Below are positions 49,911-58,420 of a DNA stretch of 64,000 bases, in pieces; within the stretch, counting starts at the first letter, position 1; each line of letters begins with the position of its first letter. The notes below the pieces were generated by a model. The model saw only the letters and a program-made list of their open reading frames with translations, was not told where the DNA came from and ran no database searches. The translations under genes were made by a program, and so were the position numbers. This DNA is from Microbacterium croceum (GTDB lineage Bacteria; Actinomycetota; Actinomycetes; Actinomycetales; Microbacteriaceae), in NCBI RefSeq assembly GCF_023091245.1, contig NZ_JAHWXN010000001.1:2604001-2668000 (forward strand). The letters run 5' to 3'.

Positions 49911-51095
49911 TCAGTGGGTCAGCTCCGCGTACAGCGCGCTCGTCGTGTCGGCGATCGCACCCCAGCTGAAGTCCTGCCGCGCACGCTCCCGGCCCGCTGC
50001 TCCGTACTCGCGGGCGCGCTCGGGATCGGACGTCACCTCGGTCATCACAGCGGCGAGATCCGCGACGTACTGCTCGGGGTCCACCGGCGTACCGGTGCCA
50101 TCCTGCACCTGCTCGATCGGCACCAGCCGACCGGTGACGTGGTCGGCGACGACTTCGGGGATGCCGCCGGTCGCCGTGCCGACGACCGCGGCGCCGCAGG
50201 CCATCGCCTCGAGGTTCACGATGCCCAGCGGCTCGTAGACGGACGGGCAGACGAAGGTCGTGGCGGCGGTCAGGATCGCCGACAGCTCGTCACGCGGCAG
50301 CATCTTCTCGATCCAGATGACGCCGTCTCGCGTCTGCTGCAGAAGGCGCACGCCCTCCTGCACCTCGGCCATGATCTCCGGAGTGTCCGGAGCTCCGGCG
50401 CACAGCACGAGCTGGACTTCGGGTGGGAGCAGACGCGCAGCCTGGAGCAGGTAGGGCAGCCCCTTCTGTCGCGTGATGCGGCCGACGAAGACGACGGACG
50501 GCCGCTGCGGGTCCATGCCGACCGACGCCAGGAAGGCGTCGTCGTGCACCGGACGCCAGCGATCCACATCGATGCCGTTGTGGATCACACGAACCTTGGC
50601 CGGATCGACCTGCGGGTAGCTGCGCAGGATGTCGGCGCGCATGCCGGCGCTGACGGCGATCACTGCGGCCGCGTTCTCGTAGGCGAGCTTCTCGATGCCG
50701 ATGGAGACGGCGTAGCCGCCGCCGAGCTGCTCCGCCTTCCACGGGCGCAGCGGTTCCAGGCTGTGCGCGGTGAGCACGTGCGGGATGCCGTGCAGCTGCG
50801 AGGCGAGGTGACCGGCGAAGTTGGCATACCAGGTGTGGCTGTGCACGATGTCGGCGTCGGCGATCGCCGAGACGATCTCCAGATCGGTGCCCAGAGTCTG
50901 CAGCGCCGCGTTCGCCGAGGCGAGTTCGGCAGGTGCGCGATACGCGAAGGTGCCTTCCTCATCGCGGGGTGCGCCGAAGGCGCGGACCCGCACGTCGATG
51001 CTCTCGCGCAGCGCCGTGACGAGCTCCGCGACGTGCACTCCGGCACCGCCGTAGATCTCCGGCGGATACTCCTTCGTGATCATTTCAACTCGCAT
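49911..51095 (-). CDS. glgM: Glycogen synthase family glycosyltransferase (GlgM/GlgA)
   Basis: This GT4-type transferase has 394 residues, as in the actinobacterial glycogen synthase family (TIGR02149). It has EYPPEIYGGAGVHVAEL at the N-terminus, GRITRQKGLPYLLQAARLL, and the nucleotide-sugar motif YEPLGIVNLEAMACGAAVV. Mycobacterial orthologues (GlgM) use ADP-glucose to make maltose-1-phosphate for the GlgE pathway, so the older name glycogen synthase may be inexact. It faces glgC, which makes ADP-glucose, across 46 bp. TAGCGT (51102-51107, minus strand) lies 6 nt before the ATG. Confidence 0.93.
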   Translation of the reverse strand: MRVEMITKEYPPEIYGGAGVHVAELVTALRESIDVRVRAFGAPRDEEGTFAYRAPAELASANAALQTLGTDLEIVSAIADADIVHSHTWYANFAGHLASQLHGIPHVLTAHSLEPLRPWKAEQLGGGYAVSIGIEKLAYENAAAVIAVSAGMRADILRSYPQVDPAKVRVIHNGIDVDRWRPVHDDAFLASVGMDPQRPSVVFVGRITRQKGLPYLLQAARLLPPEVQLVLCAGAPDTPEIMAEVQEGVRLLQQTRDGVIWIEKMLPRDELSAILTAATTFVCPSVYEPLGIVNLEAMACGAAVVGTATGGIPEVVADHVTGRLVPIEQVQDGTGTPVDPEQYVADLAAVMTEVTSDPERAREYGAAGRERARQDFSWGAIADTTSALYAELTH

Positions 51096-51141
51096 GTCTG
51101 AACGCTAGTACAGCGAGCCGGATCGCATCTATGGTGGAGCC

Positions 51142-52383
51142 ATGTCCGCTCCAAAGAAGGTCTTCGGGATCATCCTCGCCGGTGGCGAGGGCAAGCGCCT
51201 CATGCCCCTCACGGCCGATCGCGCCAAACCTGCAGTGCCCTTCGGCGGACAGTACCGGTTGATCGATTTCGCCATCTCGAACCTCATCAACTCCGGCCTC
51301 CGTCAGGTCGTCGTGCTGACGCAGTACAAATCGCACAGCCTCGACCGACACATCTCGCAGACCTGGCGCATGTCCGCCCTGCTCGACTCGTATGTGACGT
51401 CGGTGCCGGCGCAGCAGCGTCTCGGAAAGCGGTGGTTCTCCGGATCCGCCGACGCGATCCTGCAGAGCATGAACCTGATCAACGATGAGAAGCCCGACAT
51501 CGTCGTGGTGATCGGTGCCGACCACGTCTACCGCATGGACTTCCGCCAGATGCTCGAGGCGCACATCGCATCCGGAGCGAAGGCGACGGTGGCCGGCATC
51601 CGCCAGCCGCTCGCGCTCGCATCGCAGTTCGGCGTGATCGACGCCGACCCGAGCACCGGGCGGATCAAGCAGTTCCTGGAGAAGCCGACCGATGCCGCCG
51701 GGCTCGAGGACTCGCCCCACGAGGTGCTCGCCTCGATGGGCAACTACATCTTCGACGCGGATGCACTGATCGCCGCTGTCGAGGCAGACGGGGAGTCCCC
51801 CACCTCCGGCCACGACATGGGCGGTGACATCGTCCCCTACTTCGTCGACCGCGGTGAGGCCGGCTACTACGACATGAAGCAGAACGAGGTTCCGGGGTCG
51901 TCCCCGCGGGACCGGTCCTACTGGCGTGACGTCGGCACGATCGACTCGTTCTACGACGCCCACCGCGACCTGATCTCGACGCTGCCGATCTTCAACCTCT
52001 ACAACATGGAGTGGCCGATCCACTCGCAGGCGGTCAACTCCCCGCCCGCGAAGTTCGTACGGGATTCGGTCGGCCGCATCGGCAATGCGATCGACTCGAT
52101 CGTGTCGCTGGGATCGGTGCTGTCCGGCACGCATCTGGAGCGCAGCGTCGTCGGGCCGTGGACCCTCGCGGGCGGCGGCTCGACGATCACCGACTCCGTG
52201 GTCTTCGATCACGTGCAGGTGGGCGCCGGCTCTCGCGTTCACAGGGCGATCCTCGACAAGAATGTTGTTCTGGCCGATGGCGCGACCGTCGGCGTCGACC
52301 GCGAACGCGACCTGGCCCGGGGCTTCACCGTCACCGAGTCGGGCATCACGGTGGTCGGCAAGGGCGTGTTCATCGAGCGCTGA
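51142..52383 (+). CDS. glgC: Glucose-1-phosphate adenylyltransferase
   Basis: GlgC makes ADP-glucose from glucose-1-phosphate and ATP, the committed step to glycogen. The 413-residue protein has the nucleotidyltransferase motif [25 protein letters not shown] in IKQFLEKPT and [10 protein letters not shown], with a C-terminal left-handed helix region starting about 290. It faces glgM and supplies its substrate. TATGGT (51130-51135) ends 6 nt before the ATG, so both divergent genes appear to start without leaders from a shared 46-bp region. Confidence 0.96.
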   Translation: MSAPKKVFGIILAGGEGKRLMPLTADRAKPAVPFGGQYRLIDFAISNLINSGLRQVVVLTQYKSHSLDRHISQTWRMSALLDSYVTSVPAQQRLGKRWFSGSADAILQSMNLINDEKPDIVVVIGADHVYRMDFRQMLEAHIASGAKATVAGIRQPLALASQFGVIDADPSTGRIKQFLEKPTDAAGLEDSPHEVLASMGNYIFDADALIAAVEADGESPTSGHDMGGDIVPYFVDRGEAGYYDMKQNEVPGSSPRDRSYWRDVGTIDSFYDAHRDLISTLPIFNLYNMEWPIHSQAVNSPPAKFVRDSVGRIGNAIDSIVSLGSVLSGTHLERSVVGPWTLAGGGSTITDSVVFDHVQVGAGSRVHRAILDKNVVLADGATVGVDRERDLARGFTVTESGITVVGKGVFIER

Positions 52384-52447
52384 GGATTCGACCCCTCGCG
52401 CGTCACGCGGTCTCTCGCAGGGCGGCGCGGTCGCTAGGCTCGTTCGC

Positions 52448-53083
52448 GTGACTGCTGCGCGCTTCCTCGTCGTCCTCGATGCCGATTCCACCCTCATTCG
52501 CAACGAGGTGATCGAGTTGCTCGCAGATGAGGCGGGACGGCGCGACGAGGTGCAGGCCGCCACGGAGGCAGCGATGCGCGGCGAGGTCGACTTCTCCACC
52601 AGCCTGCGCTCGCGCGTCGCCGCCCTGCGCGGTGTCCCGGTGGAGGCGTTCGCCCGGGTGCTCGGCCGGATCGAACCCACCCCCGGCGTGCGAGAGCTCA
52701 CGGCGGCCGTGCACGAACGCGGCGGAGTCGTGGGCGTCGTGTCGGGCGGGTTCCACGAGATCCTCGATTCCGTCGCTCCTGAGCTCGGCGTCGACCGGTG
52801 GCGGGCGAATCGCCTCCAGGTGGCGGACGGCGCCCTGAGCGGTGACGTCGACGGACCGATCGTCGATGGCGCAGCCAAGGCGGCATCGCTGCAGGAGTGG
52901 GCGGCGGAGCTCGGCGTCCCCGCCCACGCCACGATCGCGATCGGAGACGGCGCGAACGACCTCGCCATGATGGCCGTCGCTGGCCTGGGACTCGCGTTCA
53001 ACGCCAAGCCCGCCGTGCGCGCGGCCGCGAGCCTCGTCATCGGTCCGCAGGACCTGTCGCAGGTCATCCCGCTGCTGCCATAG
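52448..53083 (+). CDS. serB: Phosphoserine phosphatase
   Basis: SerB performs the last step of serine synthesis. This 211-residue HAD-type enzyme has motif I VVLDADSTL with Asp11 and Asp13, VVSGGFHEIL (motif II) and GDGANDLAMM (motif III). It is short because it lacks an N-terminal ACT domain. TAGGCT (52435-52440) ends 7 nt before GTG 52448. The start is chosen because the frame upstream overlaps the end of glgC in another frame. An imperfect hairpin (53085-53111) follows the stop. Confidence 0.92.
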   Translation: MTAARFLVVLDADSTLIRNEVIELLADEAGRRDEVQAATEAAMRGEVDFSTSLRSRVAALRGVPVEAFARVLGRIEPTPGVRELTAAVHERGGVVGVVSGGFHEILDSVAPELGVDRWRANRLQVADGALSGDVDGPIVDGAAKAASLQEWAAELGVPAHATIAIGDGANDLAMMAVAGLGLAFNAKPAVRAAASLVIGPQDLSQVIPLLP

Positions 53084-53084
53084 C

Positions 53085-53111
53085 CGTGGTCGCGCGACGC
53101 GCGCAACCACG
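53085..53111 (+). terminator. Hairpin after serB
   Basis: A stem of six plus five base pairs with one mismatch (53085-53096 with 53100-53111) and a 3-nt loop begins 2 bp after the serB stop. Confidence 0.65.
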
Positions 53112-53113
53112 AG

Positions 53114-53144
53114 TTGACTCTCACACGGTGTCAGGTGCGAGCAT
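53114..53144 (+). promoter_or_regulatory. MerR-type promoter with 19-bp spacer
   Basis: TTGACT (53114-53119) and GAGCAT (53139-53144) are separated by 19 bp, the long spacer that MerR regulators act on. The spacer contains a dyad ACAC-G-GTGT (53123-53131) with outer CT/AG matches. The -10 box ends 6 nt before the ATG of the MerR gene. Confidence 0.6.
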
Positions 53145-53150
53145 GGGTTC

Positions 53151-53978
53151 ATGGCCGAGACCTGGAACCTCATGACGATCGGTCGATTCAGTTCCCTGAG
53201 TCGACTGTCGGTGCGGATGCTGCGCCACTACGACGCGCACGGCGTGCTGGTGCCCGCCGGCATCGACCCTGCCAGCGGGTACCGCAGGTACTCCGCGGAC
53301 CAGCTGGTCGATGCGATCGACATCCGCAACCTCCGCGATGTCGGGTTCGGCGTCTCCGCCATCGGCGCGCTCCTCGCCGCCCGCGGCACCCCGACTTGGC
53401 TCCACGCGTTGCGGCTGCAGCGCGAGAGCCTCGTCGAGGAGCAGCGCGCAGCCCAGGGACGGGTATCCCTCATCAATCGATTGCTCGAACCAGGAGACAA
53501 CCCCATGTCGATCACCATCCACCGGACCACCATCCCCGCCATGACCGTCGTCGCCCTCCGCGGAACCGTTCCCACCTATGCCGATGAGCACCTGCTGTGG
53601 GACCGGATGCTACCGCTGCTCGATACCGGCTCGATCGCCACCATCGGCCCGTGCGGAGTGATCGAGCACGACGAGCAATTCACCGAACGCGACGTGGATC
53701 TGTCGATCTTCTTCCCGGTCGCGCCGGGAACCCCTGCCGCGTCACCGCTCGAGGTGCATGAGCTGCCCGAGCGGGACTGCCTCGTCGCTCGCGTGGAGGG
53801 CTCGTACGGTCAGATCACCGAGGCGCACGACAGGATCGGCGCCCACATCGTCGCCGATGGCTTGTCCGTGCGAAGCGACCGGACGCTCGCAGCCAAGGTC
53901 TTCAACCGATATCTGATCACTCCCTCGGATGCCGATGACGACGATCTGCTGACCGAGGTCTGCGTGCCGCTCGCCTGA
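53151..53978 (+). CDS. MerR-family regulator with GyrI-like effector domain
   Basis: This 275-residue regulator starts with a MerR winged helix (TIGRFSSLSRLSVRMLRHYDAH, then GYRRYSADQL), followed by a helix and, from about residue 120, a GyrI-like/AraC effector-binding domain (MSITIHRTTIPAMTVVAL, ending in LEVHELPERDCLVARVEGSY). Such proteins (BmrR/TipA type) sense drugs or other small molecules and activate transcription. The promoter upstream has the 19-bp spacer that MerR activators need, so it probably regulates itself. Its other target may be the hydrolase gene downstream. Confidence 0.9.
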   Translation: MAETWNLMTIGRFSSLSRLSVRMLRHYDAHGVLVPAGIDPASGYRRYSADQLVDAIDIRNLRDVGFGVSAIGALLAARGTPTWLHALRLQRESLVEEQRAAQGRVSLINRLLEPGDNPMSITIHRTTIPAMTVVALRGTVPTYADEHLLWDRMLPLLDTGSIATIGPCGVIEHDEQFTERDVDLSIFFPVAPGTPAASPLEVHELPERDCLVARVEGSYGQITEAHDRIGAHIVADGLSVRSDRTLAAKVFNRYLITPSDADDDDLLTEVCVPLA

Positions 53979-54006
53979 GGCCGGCTCCGCGGCTCAGCGA
54001 GTGCCC

Positions 54007-54046
54007 GTCTATGGGCCGACCGTCGTGCGACGGTCGGCCCATAGAC
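54007..54046. terminator. Strong terminator hairpin
   Basis: A perfect 19-bp stem (54007-54025 with 54028-54046) with a 2-nt loop follows the MerR gene by 29 bp. It makes it unlikely that the downstream hydrolase gene is co-transcribed. Confidence 0.85.
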
Positions 54047-54096
54047 GCTCGTCACGCACCCTCGCGAATGTCGGAGGGCCGGGCTAACGTCGACGC

Positions 54097-54792
54097 ATGG
54101 ACATCATCCTGATCCCCGGACTCTGGCTCGACGCGTCCAGTTGGGACGAGGTGATCCCCGGGCTCGAAGCCGCGGGGCATCGCGTGTACCCGCTGACGAT
54201 GCCGGGTGTCGGAGCCCCGGCTTCCGAGTCCGCCGACATCGGCATCGCCGACTGGGTCGATGCTGCGGTCCAGGTCGTCGACTCCCTGCCCGATTCCTGT
54301 GTCGTGGTCGGACACAGCGGCGGCGGCAACGTCGCGTGGGGCGTGGCCGATGCGCGCCCCGACCGTGTCGCCCGCGTGGTCTTCGTCGACACGGTGCCTC
54401 CGCCTCCCGGGTTCGACATCAGCGAGTTCCCCGTGCACGACGGTGTCGTCCCGTTCCCCGGCTGGGACCACTTCCCCGACGAAGACGTGCACGACCTCGA
54501 CCGCGAGACACGAGAGCGTACGGCACCGTTGACGTCCAGCGTGCCCGCACGTGTGCCGACGGATCCGATCGCACTGGAGAACCGCGCACGCTATGACGTA
54601 CCGGTGACACTGCTCATGGGCAGGCTCGATCAGGACGCGTTCACAGCCGAGATCGATCAGTGGGAGCCGTTTGCCGCTGAGTTCCATGCCATCAGCGACG
54701 CGGAGGTCGTCCGCATCGGGTCTGCGCACTGGCCGCAGTTCTCCGTACCCTCGCGGCTGACCGAGCTCCTCAACGCCGCTGTCGCACACTGA
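54097..54792 (+). CDS. Alpha/beta fold hydrolase
   Basis: This 231-residue hydrolase begins with ILIPGLWLDASSWDEVI (HG-type oxyanion region without the usual His), has nucleophile Ser74 in VVGHSGGGNVAW, an acid candidate in LMGRLDQDAFT and the final His in IGSAHWPQFSVPSRL. It resembles the EstA/salicylate-esterase-like group. The substrate is unknown and there is no signal peptide. TAACGT (54085-54090) ends 6 nt before the ATG. A strong hairpin separates it from the MerR gene. Confidence 0.88.
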   Translation: MDIILIPGLWLDASSWDEVIPGLEAAGHRVYPLTMPGVGAPASESADIGIADWVDAAVQVVDSLPDSCVVVGHSGGGNVAWGVADARPDRVARVVFVDTVPPPPGFDISEFPVHDGVVPFPGWDHFPDEDVHDLDRETRERTAPLTSSVPARVPTDPIALENRARYDVPVTLLMGRLDQDAFTAEIDQWEPFAAEFHAISDAEVVRIGSAHWPQFSVPSRLTELLNAAVAH

Positions 54793-54853
54793 AGCACCGC
54801 TGTCCTGTGCGGAGACGCGGGTCCGGCTGCGGTGATGCGGCGCTGGCGCGGGA

Positions 54854-55564
54854 TCAGTGCCCCATGCCGAGACCGCCGTCGACGGGAATGACCGCGCCGG
54901 AGATGTATCCGGCATCGTCACCGGCGAGCCAGGTCACGACACCCGCGACCTCGTCCGCAGTGGCGAAACGCCCGGCCGGGATGTTGGCCTTGTACTGCTT
55001 CTGGGTCTCTTCCGGCAGCTCCGCCGTCATGTCGGTCTCGATGAATCCGGGGGCCACGACATTCGCGGTGATCCCTCGTCCGCCGAGCTCACGGGTCAGC
55101 GAGCGGGCGAAACCGACGAGAGCGCTCTTGGAAGCCGAGTAGTTGACCTGACCGGCGGAGCCGTAGAGGCCGACGACGCTCGAGATGAGGATGACACGTC
55201 CGAAACGGGCGCGCAGCATGCCCTTCGACGCGCGCTTGACCACACGGAACGTACCGCCGAGGTTCGTCGCGACCACGCTGTCGAAGTCGTCCTCGGTCAT
55301 CCGGAGCAGGAGCGTGTCCTTGGTGATCCCCGCGTTCGCGACCACGATCTCGACCGGACCGAGCTGCTGCTCCACCTCGGTGAACGCCGCATCGAGGGCG
55401 GCGGCATCGGTGACATCCGCGCGCACGGTCAGCGTACCTTCCGGACCTTCGCCGCTGCGCGCCGTGACGGCGACGCGGTAGCCGTCACGCATGAAGCGCT
55501 CGGCGATCGCGCGGCCGATGCCGCGGTTGCCTCCGGTGATGAGGACGACGCGCTGAGCACTCAT
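54854..55564 (-). CDS. fabG: 3-oxoacyl-ACP reductase (FabG/MabA type)
   Basis: FabG reduces beta-ketoacyl-ACP with NADPH in fatty acid elongation. The 236-residue SDR has VVLITGGNRGIGRAIAE at 5-21, NAGIT in the NNAG position, catalytic Ser in ISSVVGLYG and YSASK. GFIETDMTAEL and DDAGYISGAVIPVDGGLGMGH are typical of FabG/MabA. It is not in the fab operon 14 kb away, but next to DUF3099-SURF1, an arrangement that I recall from other actinobacteria. AGGAG lies 9 nt before the ATG. Confidence 0.93.
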   Translation of the reverse strand: MSAQRVVLITGGNRGIGRAIAERFMRDGYRVAVTARSGEGPEGTLTVRADVTDAAALDAAFTEVEQQLGPVEIVVANAGITKDTLLLRMTEDDFDSVVATNLGGTFRVVKRASKGMLRARFGRVILISSVVGLYGSAGQVNYSASKSALVGFARSLTRELGGRGITANVVAPGFIETDMTAELPEETQKQYKANIPAGRFATADEVAGVVTWLAGDDAGYISGAVIPVDGGLGMGH

Positions 55565-55705
55565 GGGGGGACACTCCTGATCTGGCTTGTGGGCGGCGGA
55601 AGAGCCGACAACGATCTTATCCACCCCGCTCCGCTCAGTGCCCTGCGAGAGGTTTGACAGATACGTGCCGTGCTGAAACGCTGAAGGAGACGAAAGGGCA
55701 CCACC

Positions 55706-56374
55706 ATGAGCGATGACAGCACTCCCTCTTCCGCAGGCGAGCAGCCGCTCATTCCGCCGGTTCCCCCTGCTCCACCCACCGCCCATCCGGCAGCGCCGCC
55801 CGCGTATCCCGCGGCACCCGCTGCGGCTCCGGTGTACCCGACCACGGCACCGCCCGCCGCTCCCGCACCCGTCCAGGCCTACCCCGGCGCCGCACCCGCG
55901 TACGGACAGATGCCAGCCGCACCGACATACGGCGCGCCCGCATATCCGACCGCTCCGGGGTACCCGAGCACGCCGCAGCAGCCCGGCTATGCGGTCGCAC
56001 CACAGCAGCCCGGGTACAGCGCTCCCGGCGCGCAGCCCGGCCCGTACCCGGTGTACGGGTCGCCGGCATATCCGGTCGCCCCTGCCCGCCCCACGAGCGG
56101 ACTCGCGATCACCTCGCTCATCTGCGCGATCGTGAGCGTCGTCTTCAGCTGGCTCGCGTTTCCGATCCTTGCCGCGATCGCCGCCGTGATCACCGGCCAC
56201 ATGGCTCTGAAGCAGACTAGGAACAACCCCGCGATCGGGGGGCGCGGCGTCGCGTTCGCCGGCCTCATCATCGGCTACATCATGCTGGGCTTCCTCGCAC
56301 TGGGAGTCGTCATGACGATTATCAGCTTCGTGGCGTTCGGGGCGTTCACGCTGCCCTTCCTCTACAACTCCTGA
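55706..56374 (+). CDS. DUF4190 proline-rich membrane protein
   Basis: This 222-residue protein has an N-terminal half rich in Pro, Ala, Tyr and Gly (PAAPAYP-type repeats, about 10-125) and a C-terminal DUF4190-like pair of helices: LAITSLICAIVSVVFSWLAFPI, then GHMALKQTR and GGRGVAFAGLIIGYIMLGFLA. The repetitive half is probably cytoplasmic and disordered. Function unknown. AAAGGG before the ATG serves as ribosome site. It diverges from fabG. Confidence 0.85.
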   Translation: MSDDSTPSSAGEQPLIPPVPPAPPTAHPAAPPAYPAAPAAAPVYPTTAPPAAPAPVQAYPGAAPAYGQMPAAPTYGAPAYPTAPGYPSTPQQPGYAVAPQQPGYSAPGAQPGPYPVYGSPAYPVAPARPTSGLAITSLICAIVSVVFSWLAFPILAAIAAVITGHMALKQTRNNPAIGGRGVAFAGLIIGYIMLGFLALGVVMTIISFVAFGAFTLPFLYNS

Positions 56375-56426
56375 ACATCCTCCTCGGCACGCCGCGAGGC
56401 CGGCACCGGCGTAGGCTGGAGGCATC

Positions 56427-56777
56427 GTGAAGAGCAAGCGCGCCGTTCCCGCTGTCACCTCCCTGCCGCAATCGCCGCAGGCCGAAGGCGACCATCGAGT
56501 GCGCCGTTACGCCCTCACCATGACGATCCGCATCATCTGCTTCGGACTGATGGTGTTCGTCCAGCCGTATGGCTGGTACACCTGGATCTTCGCGATCGCC
56601 GCGGCCGTGCTCCCCTACATCGCCGTGGTGTTCGCGAATGCCGGCAGCGACAGCACCGAGACGACCGCGGAGTCCCCCACATTGGAGATCGACGCACCGC
56701 GCCCGTTCATCGCGCCGCTCGACGACGCGGGCCCCGCGGTGTTCCGCATCGACGAGAGCCGGCGGGACGAGTCGTGA
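56427..56777 (+). CDS. DUF3099 membrane protein
   Basis: This 116-residue protein matches actinobacterial DUF3099: a basic N-terminus (RYALTMTIRIICF), two helices (about 32-50 and 55-72, with VQPYGWYTWIFAIAAAVLPY across the turn) and an acidic, proline-rich tail. Function unknown. TAGGCT (56412-56417) lies 9 nt before the GTG and GGAGG lies between, so both leaderless and Shine-Dalgarno starts are possible. It overlaps the next gene by 4 bp (GTGA) and opens a three-gene operon ending in SURF1. Confidence 0.88.
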   Translation: MKSKRAVPAVTSLPQSPQAEGDHRVRRYALTMTIRIICFGLMVFVQPYGWYTWIFAIAAAVLPYIAVVFANAGSDSTETTAESPTLEIDAPRPFIAPLDDAGPAVFRIDESRRDES

Positions 56778-56968
56778 CCGAGATCGAATGCTCGCGTGCC
56801 GGTTGCCGGAACGCGGCGACGCACCACGTCGTGTGGCGCAACCCCCGCATCCACCCTGTCGACCGCGAGAAGATCTGGCTCGCGTGCGACGAGCATGTCG
56901 CATTCTTGCATGACTACCTCGCCGCACGAGACTTCCCCGTCGCCGTACGAGAAGGCGTTCCTGCATGA
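56774..56968 (+). CDS. Small Cys/His protein, probably zinc-binding
   Basis: This 64-residue protein has cysteines at 6 and 11 (CSRAGC), two His near 17-18 and a C-terminal CDEH. This is a pattern that could hold one zinc ion. Similar small proteins lie before SURF1 in other actinobacteria. Function is unknown. It overlaps DUF3099 (GTGA) and SURF1 (ATGA) by 4 bp each, so all three are translationally coupled. Confidence 0.78.
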   Translation: MTEIECSRAGCRNAATHHVVWRNPRIHPVDREKIWLACDEHVAFLHDYLAARDFPVAVREGVPA

Positions 56969-57780
56969 GTCGACGGATGATGCGGTGGTGCGTGTACGTG
57001 CTCATCGCGATCGGTTTCGCCATCGCGTGCGTGTTCCTGTCCAACTGGCAGTTCGACCGCAACGAGACGCGCTCCGAGCAGATCGCGCTCGTGGAGCAGA
57101 ACTACGACGCCGATCCCGTGCCCCTCGCCGATCTCATCGGGGCCGACGGGGAGCTGTCCCCCGGCGACGAGTGGCACCCGGTGATCCTTCGCGGCGAGTA
57201 CCTGACGGATCAGCAGCTCCTGGTGCGCAACCGGCCGCACGGCGGAACGAGCGCCTTCGAGGTGCTGGTTCCCTTCCGAGACGCCGACGGCCGTGTGTTC
57301 ATCGTCGACCGCGGCTGGGTCCCACCCGGCGACGGCGACTCGCCCGACTCGGTGGCGAGCCCTCCCGCCGGTGAGGTCGAGGTCATCGTCCGGCTGCGTC
57401 CGAGCGAGCAGCTCCCCGCTTCGGGTCGGGGTGCCCCTGAGGGCCAGGTACCCACGATCAACCTCCCGACGGTCGCGAAGCTCGTCGACGGCGACGTGAT
57501 CACCGGCGCCTACGGACAGCTGATCAGTGAGGATCCCGCAGCGGCGAACGCGCTGGGCGGTTTCTCGTCCCCCACCGACGACCCGGGGCCTCACCTGTCG
57601 TACGCGATCCAGTGGATCCTGTTCGCCATCATGGGCTTCGTCTTCATCGGGTACATCATCCGCACCGAGATCGTGAAGCATCGCGAAGAGGTCGAGGGCG
57701 TGCCGGCACCGGTGAAGAAGTCGCGTCGCCGCGACAAGGACGCCGACGTCGAGGACGAACTCCTCGACGCGAACGTCTGA
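56965..57780 (+). CDS. SURF1 family protein
   Basis: SURF1 proteins assist assembly of haem-copper oxidases (cytochrome c oxidase) in the membrane. The 271-residue protein has the usual topology: an N-terminal helix (about 7-26), a large extracytoplasmic domain with WHPVILRGEYL, LVRNRPHGG, FIVDRGWVPPG, and a C-terminal helix (about 213-234, YAIQWILFAIMGFVFIGYII) with the conserved Tyr-x-x-Gln-Trp, then a basic tail. It is coupled by ATGA overlap to the small Cys protein. Confidence 0.93.
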   Translation: MSRRMMRWCVYVLIAIGFAIACVFLSNWQFDRNETRSEQIALVEQNYDADPVPLADLIGADGELSPGDEWHPVILRGEYLTDQQLLVRNRPHGGTSAFEVLVPFRDADGRVFIVDRGWVPPGDGDSPDSVASPPAGEVEVIVRLRPSEQLPASGRGAPEGQVPTINLPTVAKLVDGDVITGAYGQLISEDPAAANALGGFSSPTDDPGPHLSYAIQWILFAIMGFVFIGYIIRTEIVKHREEVEGVPAPVKKSRRRDKDADVEDELLDANV

Positions 57781-57804
57781 TCCGCCCCGCAGCAGCCGCG
57801 GTGA

Positions 57805-58389
57805 TCAGTCGCGATTGATCGTGCGCGTCCACCCGTCCTCGTGCGGCACATAGACCACACGCGTGTGGCGGCGATCCCGCGACCCCTGCCAGAACTCGAT
57901 GCGGCTCGGGACGACACGCCACAGCACCCAGTCGCCGTCGGCCACGTCCGCGCGCGCCGCAGCCGAGCGGGCGGCGAGGTCAGCGGCGCTCTCCGATGCC
58001 GGCGCTTCCCTTACGCGCCCCCGCACGCGCACGGCACGCACCTGCGGCTGCCACCAGAAGTTCAGGGCTGCGGCCGGTGCGTCCGCCAGCTGCCGCCCCT
58101 TGCGGGAGGACCTCGTGCTCGCGAACGCCCAGCCCTGGTCGTCGACCCGTTTCAGTATCAGCGTGCGCGCATCAGGGACGCCATCGGCGTCCACGGTCGC
58201 GAGAGTGACGGTGTGCGGCTCGGCGACGCCGGCGTCCGCCGCACCCTGCACCCACGTCGCGAACAGTGCGCGGGGATCGTCGGGCAGCGCGTCGAGATCC
58301 CACTCGGGGGCGACGCCGGTGAGGGCATGCCTCCCCCGCAACCAGTCGTTGATCGGAACAGCGGCGGGATTCGGTTCGTCAGGCGTCAC
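57805..58389 (-). CDS. Pyridoxamine 5'-phosphate oxidase family protein
   Basis: This 194-residue protein resembles PdxH, the FMN enzyme that makes pyridoxal phosphate. It has HTVTLATVDADGVPDARTLILKRVD, FASTRSSRKGRQLADAPAAAL and the C-terminal PNPOx dimerisation motif PSRIEFWQGSRDRRHTRVVY. It lacks about 20 N-terminal residues compared with E. coli PdxH and its C-terminus ends in INRD instead of the usual RLAP, so PdxH activity is plausible but not certain. The GTG at 58389 has CATAGT 7 nt upstream. It lies 31 bp downstream of the ABC-F gene. Confidence 0.88.
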   Translation of the reverse strand: MTPDEPNPAAVPINDWLRGRHALTGVAPEWDLDALPDDPRALFATWVQGAADAGVAEPHTVTLATVDADGVPDARTLILKRVDDQGWAFASTRSSRKGRQLADAPAAALNFWWQPQVRAVRVRGRVREAPASESAADLAARSAAARADVADGDWVLWRVVPSRIEFWQGSRDRRHTRVVYVPHEDGWTRTINRD

Positions 58390-58420
58390 CCTCTCGACTA
58401 TGCCACGAGAGGATGAGGGG

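Noticed and set aside
55565..56458. Upstream extension of fabG on the minus strand
   Set aside because: The open frame continues about 300 codons upstream, but the extension is low-complexity, antisense to the DUF4190 gene, and the SDR start MSAQRVVLITGG has its own AGGAG.
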